Of a stretch of 15,455 bases of DNA, positions 1-5,104 are shown one piece after another. The translations under genes were made by a program, and so were the position numbers. This stretch comes from Phycisphaerae bacterium. GTDB taxonomy: Bacteria; Planctomycetota; Phycisphaerae; Sedimentisphaerales; SG8-4. Location: contig JAUVYQ010000056.1 in assembly GCA_030603035.1 (NCBI GenBank), positions 1 through 15,455 on the forward strand, given 5' to 3'. Position 1 is the first letter of the stretch, and each line of letters starts with the position of its first letter. The notes under the pieces are model-generated. The model ran no database searches. It was not told the DNA's origin and worked only from the letters and a program-made list of their open reading frames with translations.

Positions 1-533
1 CAAAAGACGACCAGATAGCTGCTCTGGCACTAATTAAACACGCAGAAGCCCGGCGGACGGCACTGCATTACAGCCAAGGGACTGTGACCAGTGCAGAACT
101 GAAAGCTACGATAAACCGGGCAAGGGCCGGATACGGCGAAGCGCTCGACGCGCTCAAGAAGGCCTCACCCAATGTGTCGTTAATGGCGACAGCAAGATTT
201 GGCCTGGGACTCTGCGAAGAAGAACTCGGTAACTTCGAGAAGGCAGAGCAAATATATAGCGATGTCGTCGCAGACCCTAATCTTGAAGGCACCACAGCCG
301 TTGCCCAGGCAAAGCAGCGTCTCAAAACAATGGCCGATTATCAGCAAAAGGTGGTCTTTAAGGCATCGCCAAGACCAAAACCGCCCGCGCCAGATATTCT
401 CTCTGAGTTCCCCGGCATCGAACTAAGATCCAAAACGCCAATCAGTCCCTTTGAGTCGCCTGATGTGAATCTGGGGCCCGAAACGCCAAATAGCGCCTCT
501 GAGACCTCTGACATCAATGTGCCCGGCAAATAA
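1..533 (+). CDS. TPR-containing protein, C-terminal part (5' end outside the window)
   Basis: The reading frame is open from base 3 with no stop upstream of the GTG at 84, so the gene starts before the window and the GTG is probably internal. About 177 residues are visible. The segment ATARFGLGLCEEELGNF, followed by EKAEQIYSDVV, fits a tetratricopeptide repeat (small residue, G-L-x-x-x-x-G-x-F-x-x-A pattern). A second amphipathic helix pair lies before it (YGEALDALKKA). The last ~60 residues are rich in Pro, Ser, Thr and Asn and look disordered. TPRs mediate protein-protein contacts, and similar envelope-associated TPR proteins are common in Gram-negative bacteria. The cellular location cannot be decided because the N-terminus is missing. 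It lies on the same strand as rluD, 20 bp upstream, so co-transcription is plausible. The specific function is unknown. Confidence 0.75.
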   Translation, partial: KDDQIAALALIKHAEARRTALHYSQGTVTSAELKATINRARAGYGEALDALKKASPNVSLMATARFGLGLCEEELGNFEKAEQIYSDVVADPNLEGTTAVAQAKQRLKTMADYQQKVVFKASPRPKPPAPDILSEFPGIELRSKTPISPFESPDVNLGPETPNSASETSDINVPGK

Positions 534-569
534 TTCACAAAGCGAGATGCGAGATGCGAGATGCGAGAG
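534..569 (+). repeat. 7-bp tandem repeat (GCGAGAT) at the rluD start
   Basis: The unit GCGAGAT occurs at 542-548, 549-555 and 556-562, with a fourth near-copy GCGAGAG at 563-569. The heptad register can be carried back to the base after the upstream stop codon (531-533). Each unit junction makes an ATG (547, 554, 561), and these fall in three different frames; only 554 is in frame with rluD. Confidence 0.85.
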
Positions 570-1528
570 AACCCTTGACACTTCAAGTGGGAAACTCAAT
601 CAAAGAGCGCCGGGTTGACAAATACCTGCACAGCCGGTTCGGCAACTTCAGCCGCGTTATGATACAAAAGCAAATCGGCGCCGGTGCCGTCAAGGTTAAC
701 GGCAAAATAGTTAAATCCAGCTTTAAGCTAAGTCCGGGTGACAAAATTGATTTGACACTGCCCGAACCACCAAGCAAAGAGATTCAGCCTGAGGACATCC
801 CACTGAACATTATTTACGAAGATAACGACATGATTGTCATCAACAAGCAAGCCGATATGATTGTTCACCCCGCCCGCGGCAACACACGCGGCACTCTGGT
901 AAACGCCCTTGCGTTCTATTCCGACAAACTATCGAGCGGGCTGGGGGAGTTCCGGCCCGGTATCGTCCACCGACTCGACAGGAACACCACCGGTGTTATG
1001 GTCATCACCAAAAATGACACGGCCCAGTGGAAAATCGCCAAACAATTCGAGCGCCGCCAGATAAAAAAAAGCTATCTGGCCATAGTGCACGGCACTCCTG
1101 AGTTGACAAGCGACTGCATAAATGCACCGCTTGGCGTCCACCCGAGGGTAAGGGAAAAATATGCCATTCGGCCGGAATTCGGTAAAGAAGCAATCACCTT
1201 TTACGAGGTCCTCGAAAGTTTTCGCGGCTTTTCTTTACTGAAGCTAACTCCCAAGACCGGCCGAACACACCAGATACGGGTCCACCTCTCATATATAAAA
1301 CACCCCATCGTCGCCGACGATATGTATGGCGGTAAGCTGGTCTATCCGTGGCAACTGACAAACGCTGAACCCGCTGCGCAGGACCCGATTATAAGCCGCT
1401 GCGCACTTCACGCCTCAACGCTCGAATTCAAACACCCAACAACCGAGGAAACAGTGAAATTCGAAGCCCCCCTGCCCGAAGATATGCAAAACCTGCTTGA
1501 GATGCTGCGAAAATATCGAGGAGTCTGA
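554..1528 (+). CDS. rluD: RluA-family 23S rRNA pseudouridine synthase (RluD-like)
   Basis: The enzyme isomerises specific uridines of 23S rRNA to pseudouridine; RluD itself modifies helix 69 during large-subunit assembly. The 324-residue length is normal for the family. An N-terminal S4 RNA-binding domain covers residues ~18-75 (RRVDKYLHSRF, then VKVNGKIVKSSFKLSPGD). The catalytic domain follows: HRLDRNTTG at 139-147 holds the catalytic Asp142, and TGRTHQIRVHL at 235-245 is the second conserved block. RluD rather than RluC is chosen from overall architecture only, so the exact target uridines are uncertain. The ATG at 554 lies inside a heptamer repeat and has no clear ribosome-binding site. 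In-frame alternatives are TTG at 575, preceded by GAGAGA, and GTG at 587; both keep the S4 domain intact. Downstream, the gene converges on the HEPN/MNT module. Confidence 0.93.
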   Translation: MRDAREPLTLQVGNSIKERRVDKYLHSRFGNFSRVMIQKQIGAGAVKVNGKIVKSSFKLSPGDKIDLTLPEPPSKEIQPEDIPLNIIYEDNDMIVINKQADMIVHPARGNTRGTLVNALAFYSDKLSSGLGEFRPGIVHRLDRNTTGVMVITKNDTAQWKIAKQFERRQIKKSYLAIVHGTPELTSDCINAPLGVHPRVREKYAIRPEFGKEAITFYEVLESFRGFSLLKLTPKTGRTHQIRVHLSYIKHPIVADDMYGGKLVYPWQLTNAEPAAQDPIISRCALHASTLEFKHPTTEETVKFEAPLPEDMQNLLEMLRKYRGV

Positions 1529-1554
1529 CAAATCCGGCTGACGCCCTACTCGTT

Positions 1555-1584
1555 GCTTAGCTGAACCTGCCTATACAGCTGAGC
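1555..1584. terminator. possible bidirectional terminator hairpin
   Basis: GCTTAGCTG (1555-1563) pairs with CAGCTGAGC (1576-1584) over 9 bp including one G-U pair, with a 12-base loop. It sits between the convergent rluD and HEPN genes. There is no proper T-run on either side, so an intrinsic terminator is only weakly supported. Confidence 0.35.
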
Positions 1585-1588
1585 TGCT

Positions 1589-1606
1589 TTACTCCTGTGG
1601 CAGTTT
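1589..1606. repeat. 18-bp direct repeat, distal copy (end of HEPN gene)
   Basis: TTACTCCTGTGGCAGTTT is identical here and at 2392-2409. Both copies are the last six codons, including stop, of a minus-strand gene, and both are read in the same frame as K-L-P-Q-E-stop. The pair brackets the MNT/HEPN module. Confidence 0.9.
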
Positions 1607-2002
1607 TTCGAGATCCGGCAACGATTTCAATATGAATTCATAGATGCTGCGAGCTATTTCAATTGCCTGCTTCGCATCTTCGTCACTTGCATAGTGATGT
1701 GGGGCCGGATATCGAGAATCAACAGCGTATTCCGTTAACTCACCTGCGGTTTGTTTGAACTCCTCGAAGTCAGGATTTACCCGGCAACAAAGTTCAAGCA
1801 AATAATCTATATCGTGGCTTTTCTTTGCGCGGATGTCGTGAAAAGTGAGAAAACCCTTCAAGGCTTTTTCAGCACACTGTTGTGAATGAAAGGCCGCCGC
1901 CCAGTAAATAGGTTCGTCACCATCAAGGATGAACCGAGCAAGACGCAAATCGTCATCGGCAAGCATGAGCCACTGCCTTGTCATCTCAAGTTTAGGATCC
2001 AT
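1589..2002 (-). CDS. HEPN-domain toxin (ribonuclease) of an MNT/HEPN toxin-antitoxin pair
   Basis: This is a 137-residue all-helical HEPN protein. It shows the family pattern AEKALKGFL, then the RNase motif R58-AKKS-H63 (R-x4-H), and a later RYP. HEPN proteins of this kind are metal-independent RNases that are inactive while their nucleotidyltransferase partner is active. The frame extends upstream to a GTG at 2020. The ATG at 2002 is preferred because it overlaps the MNT stop codon by 11 bp, which is typical translational coupling, and GAGG lies upstream inside the MNT gene. The residue two places after the catalytic His is Ile, not the Tyr that is AMPylated in the classic HepT RX4HXY motif. 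The C-terminus D-L-E-K-L-P-Q-E matches the end of TrkA almost exactly, and the last 18 bases are identical. Cellular targets are not predictable from sequence. Confidence 0.88.
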   Translation of the reverse strand: MDPKLEMTRQWLMLADDDLRLARFILDGDEPIYWAAAFHSQQCAEKALKGFLTFHDIRAKKSHDIDYLLELCCRVNPDFEEFKQTAGELTEYAVDSRYPAPHHYASDEDAKQAIEIARSIYEFILKSLPDLEKLPQE

Positions 2003-2315
2003 ATACCAGCTTGCCCTCACAAAGAGCTTCGTTCATAACGGTGTTCTTTACGTCGCTATATCTTTTGAACTGTGACTCAGTGCAGACAATCAAATCTACC
2101 GGAGTCTTCAGGCCCCACAGACTTGCTCTGCCTTTCCGGGCGACGTTACGTGTGGATTTGCCAATTTCGGGAATCACAGCCAACAAGTCTATGTCGCTGT
2201 TCTGGTCAGCGTTGCCCGCAGCATGTGAGCCAAAAAGATAAATCCTCTCCGGGTGTATTGACTCGGCTAATCGCTTAGTAATTTCCTCGAGTAATTCTGT
2301 AGAAAGTTCTTTCAT
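1992..2315 (-). CDS. MNT-type nucleotidyltransferase antitoxin
   Basis: This is a minimal nucleotidyltransferase of 107 residues. The active-site signature begins FGSHAAGNADQNSD and contains the G-S, then the two Asp of the D-I-D motif; a third acidic residue is in TPVDLIV. Such proteins neutralise the adjacent HEPN toxin, in characterised pairs by transferring AMP to it. The frame opens at a GTG at 2321, but the ATG at 2315 is preferred: an AGG lies 9 bases upstream and a good promoter ends just before it. The gene overlaps the HEPN start by 11 bp. It follows trkA on the same strand after a 76-bp gap, but its own promoter suggests separate expression. Confidence 0.88.
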   Translation of the reverse strand: MKELSTELLEEITKRLAESIHPERIYLFGSHAAGNADQNSDIDLLAVIPEIGKSTRNVARKGRASLWGLKTPVDLIVCTESQFKRYSDVKNTVMNEALCEGKLVYGS

Positions 2316-2335
2316 AAACACATACCTGCTATTGG

Positions 2336-2364
2336 ATTCTACCGTATTTGGCTGTTCTATTCAA
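2336..2364 (-). promoter_or_regulatory. sigma70-type promoter for the MNT/HEPN pair
   Basis: On the minus strand, TTGAAT (2359-2364) is followed after 17 bp by TAGAAT (2336-2341). The predicted transcription start near 2329 leaves a leader of about 14 bases that carries the AGG. No operator-like palindrome is obvious. Confidence 0.6.
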
Positions 2365-2391
2365 GTTGCGCATTGTTTGGCCTCATCAGTC

Positions 2392-2409
2392 TTACTCCTG
2401 TGGCAGTTT
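2392..2409. repeat. 18-bp direct repeat, proximal copy (end of trkA)
   Basis: Identical to 1589-1606. It encodes the last residues and stop of TrkA. The identity extends more weakly by three codons upstream (GAC CTC versus GAT CTC), giving 23 of 27 matching bases with no shift of frame. Confidence 0.9.
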
Positions 2410-3081
2410 GGTGAGGTCGGCGTCGGAGCCGGCTACCATTAAGATATCATCCTGATAAATAACGGTGCTGGGCATAGGGACATTGATAATCTGGCCCTTT
2501 TCGGCCTTCTTCGTCTTGCTGTGCTCGCCCCGCTTGATTGCAACCAGATTCACACTGTATTTTTGCCGCAGCTGCAAATCCATAACCGTCTTGCCATCGA
2601 AGCTGGCCGGCGCCTTTACCCGCGCCAAGCTGTAGCCCGGTGCGAAATCTATCTTTTCTCCGATTTGCGGTGCAATAAGTTTATACGCCCATCTTTGAGC
2701 CGACTCGATTTCAGGGTAAATTACATCGGTAGCGCCCACCTTGGAAAAGACCTCTCCGGCAATTAAATCCTCCGCTCTTGCGTATATCTGCTTTACGCCC
2801 ATTTGGCGCAGATTCACCACCGTCAGAATCGCAGATTCAAAACCGCGTCCAGTGCCCTGTCCTATGCCGATGATAGCGACATCAATCTTATCAACGCCCT
2901 GAGCCTTCAGCGCCTCTTCGTCGGTGCTGTCGAGCCGAACGGCGTGACTTACCTGGTCGCGAATCAACTCTATCTGGTCTCTGTTTTTGTCAATTGCGAT
3001 AACCTCGGCTCCGCTCATCGCCAAAGCGATAGCCAGCTTTTTGCCGAACCGTCCCAATCCTATTACAGCAAACCGCTTCAT
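2392..3081 (-). CDS. trkA: TrkA/KtrA-type RCK subunit of a potassium uptake system
   Basis: This is the cytoplasmic nucleotide-binding subunit that gates the TrkH channel. It has one RCK_N Rossmann domain (residues ~2-120), with GLGRFG at 8-13 and an acidic residue D31 at the end of the second strand that usually binds the ribose of NAD(H). A C-terminal TrkA_C domain (~145-229) follows. At 229 residues it is a single-copy RCK protein like KtrA, about half the length of E. coli TrkA, so it should assemble as a ring of several subunits. The ATG at 3081 is chosen because AGGAG stands 8 bases upstream; the 14 extra codons available further upstream come from an intergenic repeat. It lies 110 bp downstream of trkH on the same strand, so the two probably form one unit. 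Confidence 0.93.
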   Translation of the reverse strand: MKRFAVIGLGRFGKKLAIALAMSGAEVIAIDKNRDQIELIRDQVSHAVRLDSTDEEALKAQGVDKIDVAIIGIGQGTGRGFESAILTVVNLRQMGVKQIYARAEDLIAGEVFSKVGATDVIYPEIESAQRWAYKLIAPQIGEKIDFAPGYSLARVKAPASFDGKTVMDLQLRQKYSVNLVAIKRGEHSKTKKAEKGQIINVPMPSTVIYQDDILMVAGSDADLTKLPQE

Positions 3082-3107
3082 AATATTAGCTCCTATTTTT
3101 ATTTTTT

Positions 3108-3181
3108 GCCACGAAGGCACCAAGACACTAAAATTACAATATATTTACTTTTTAACTTCACGACTTCGTGTCCCTGTGGCT
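3108..3181. repeat. period-8 intergenic repeat with inverted arms
   Basis: From 3109, CAC recurs at 8-bp steps (CACGAAGG, CACCAAGA, CACTAAAA). The other end (3155-3180) holds the roughly inverted form, ending TTCGTGTCCCTGTGGC. The two arms form an imperfect inverted repeat around an A/T-rich centre. I recognise this CACGAAG...CACCAAG wording as a dispersed intergenic repeat seen in many environmental bacterial genomes. It fills most of the trkH-trkA spacer and causes a false N-terminal extension of trkA. Confidence 0.65.
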
Positions 3182-3191
3182 AATCTCTCTT

Positions 3192-4982
3192 TTAGCCGAC
3201 AATTATTGCCTCATCCGGATAATTGTACTTAACCGGCTTCAAGTTAAAGGTCAGCGCCGCCAACAGTGTCAACGGCCCAAGTCTGCCGATAAGCATTACT
3301 ACAATGATAATCCATTTCCCTGCGGTTGTCAAAGAAGGGGTTATGCCGGTTGTCAAGCCGACAGTACCGAGAGCGGAACCGGCCTCGAACATAATCTGGG
3401 ACATATTAAAGCCGTTTGCATTTTCGGTAATACTCAGCGCCAATGTGGCGGCGAACAGCACCACAACGAAGAGCAGCGTTACAGTAATTGCCCTGCCAAC
3501 GACAACTATCCGCACCGAACGCCTAAACATCTCAACATCCTGACGCTTCCGCAGAGCAGCAACAACCGTCATTATTATCACAGCTAACGTCACCGTCTTG
3601 ATTCCCCCCGCAGTAGAACCGGGCGAACCACCGATAAACATAAGCAAAATCAAAACAAGCTTGCTCGAAGCGGACAGTTCCGAGACATCTACAGTATTGA
3701 ACCCAGCCGTCCTCGCTGTAATCGATTGAAACAATGCACCCAGTACCCCCGGATTTCCACCAGGGTTATTCCCGCCTGCGTAGCGCTCAAACAAGAGAAT
3801 AGCCAGTGTCCCCAAAATTATAAGGCCGCCACTTACGCTAAGAACGATCTTGGTTTGCAGCTGCATCCTCTTCGGCGCTTCCCTCGAAAACCGATACTCT
3901 TTATTGAATCGCCCCTTGAAAAACCGCTTTACCTTCTCAGTTGCAATACTAAACAAATCGTAATGTACACCAAAGCCCAATCCCCCTAAAATTATCAGAG
4001 GAGCCATCACCAAATACACCTGCCAACTCCTATTGTAGCCGACCATACTATTGTTGAACAAACTAAAGCCGGCATTACAAAAAGCGCTGATTGAATGAAA
4101 GATACTGCAAAACCACTGCTCCCGTAGATTGCCAACTCGCTCCGGCACATCATCCCACATCCCGAACATACTGACAGCACCGACCGCCTCGATAAGTAAC
4201 GTCCCAACAAAAATAAAAGCTATGATACGGCTTATTCGTCCAAGCGTGCGTGCGCTTAGTAAATCCTGCATCGCCACCGATTCACGCAAGCTCAACGCCT
4301 GTCCTAACAGCAGGGCAAATACCGCCCCGAACACCACTATTCCCAAGCCGCCAAGCTGTATAAGTGATAGAATTATCAACTTCCCCATCAAACTAAAGTC
4401 TTCGCCTGTATTCTTTACGATAAGGCCGGTAACGCAAGTGGCACTGGTGGCTGTGAATAAAGCATCAACAAAGCTCATTTTTTCAGTATCAGGAGCGGAC
4501 GACCTCGGCAGCATCAGCAAACCCGCGCCGGAAATTATCAAAACCAGAAAACTTGCGATAAGTGTCCGCGTTGGACTCCTGCCCGATGCTGCCAGATTTA
4601 CGCTTGTCCTGCAAAGCTTGGTGACTACCTGTAAGACAAGATAAATACCCACTGCAAAATGCCGAAGTGTTTCAGGGTCATCTCTATAAAACCAACGGCC
4701 TGCTCCGAGCACAGCAATACCAAGTGCAAGTAAAAACGGAACTTCAAACCAGTTTCCCCGCCAGAATTCCCCCATCGAAACCGCATTGGAGAGCCGAATT
4801 ATTTTCTCAACTATGAAGACGCAAAGCAAAGCAACCTGAACGGCATATAAAATCCGCGCCGGTAGCAGGGGCTCATCAAAGCCGAACAGCATAACAAAAG
4901 ACGCCGCCACCACCGCCGCAGTCAAGGCGTTAACGCCGATTAAAACTTTCTCCAGCCGCTTGTTTTTATAATGTATCTGCAT
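3192..4982 (-). CDS. trkH: TrkH/KtrB-type potassium channel subunit with N-terminal four-helix extension
   Basis: This is the inner-membrane K+-translocating subunit. The four selectivity-filter loops are all visible: SATCVTGL (180-187), SAFCNAGFS (299-307), TARTAGFNT (422-430) and SALGTVGLTTG (536-546), each with the essential Gly. The first ~140 residues lie before the usual TrkH core and hold four further hydrophobic helices. Their arrangement (F-I-V-E-K-I-I-R-L, then N-W-F-E) recalls S2 and S3 of voltage-sensor domains, without a charged S4. The frame extends 20 codons upstream to a TTG at 5042, but that stretch translates an A/T-rich heptamer repeat; the ATG at 4982 is preferred, though no ribosome-binding site is evident. 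The gene is 596 residues long. trkA follows, and recG precedes it on the same strand. Confidence 0.92.
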   Translation of the reverse strand: MQIHYKNKRLEKVLIGVNALTAAVVAASFVMLFGFDEPLLPARILYAVQVALLCVFIVEKIIRLSNAVSMGEFWRGNWFEVPFLLALGIAVLGAGRWFYRDDPETLRHFAVGIYLVLQVVTKLCRTSVNLAASGRSPTRTLIASFLVLIISGAGLLMLPRSSAPDTEKMSFVDALFTATSATCVTGLIVKNTGEDFSLMGKLIILSLIQLGGLGIVVFGAVFALLLGQALSLRESVAMQDLLSARTLGRISRIIAFIFVGTLLIEAVGAVSMFGMWDDVPERVGNLREQWFCSIFHSISAFCNAGFSLFNNSMVGYNRSWQVYLVMAPLIILGGLGFGVHYDLFSIATEKVKRFFKGRFNKEYRFSREAPKRMQLQTKIVLSVSGGLIILGTLAILLFERYAGGNNPGGNPGVLGALFQSITARTAGFNTVDVSELSASSKLVLILLMFIGGSPGSTAGGIKTVTLAVIIMTVVAALRKRQDVEMFRRSVRIVVVGRAITVTLLFVVVLFAATLALSITENANGFNMSQIMFEAGSALGTVGLTTGITPSLTTAGKWIIIVVMLIGRLGPLTLLAALTFNLKPVKYNYPDEAIIVG

Positions 4983-4985
4983 AGT

Positions 4986-5104
4986 AATAGCGTAAAACGT
5001 AAAGCGAAAAATGTAAAACCAAAACTTAAAATTTAAAACCAAACCAAAATGAAAAAGTTTTGAGTTTTAACTTATGATTTTCAGCTTTCAGCTTTTAATT
5101 TTTA
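4986..5104. repeat. degenerate 7-bp repeat tract between recG and trkH
   Basis: The 119 bp divide cleanly into 17 heptamers, for example TAAAACG (4993), TAAAGCG (5000), TAAAACC (5014), AGTTTTG (5056), AGTTTTA (5063), GCTTTCA (5084) and GCTTTTA (5091). The last unit contains the recG stop codon (complement of TTA at 5102-5104), and the first lies 3 bp from the trkH ATG. The two halves are of opposite sense (A-rich then T-rich), so the tract can fold back. Confidence 0.75.

Noticed and set aside
534..569. CRISPR-type array
   Set aside because: Units are 7 bp and directly adjacent, with no spacers and no cas genes in the window.
2003..2020. GTG start for the HEPN gene at 2020
   Set aside because: It is possible, but the ATG at 2002 gives the typical short overlap with the MNT stop and adds no unconserved residues.
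3082..3123. 14-codon N-terminal extension of TrkA
   Set aside because: It runs into the period-8 repeat, while AGGAG is correctly placed for the ATG at 3081, where the Rossmann fold starts.
4983..5042. 20-codon N-terminal extension of TrkH from a TTG start
   Set aside because: The residues (F-K-F-W-F-Y-I-F-R-F) are translated heptamer repeat, the start is TTG, and no ribosome-binding site is present; the ATG at 4982 begins conserved-looking sequence.
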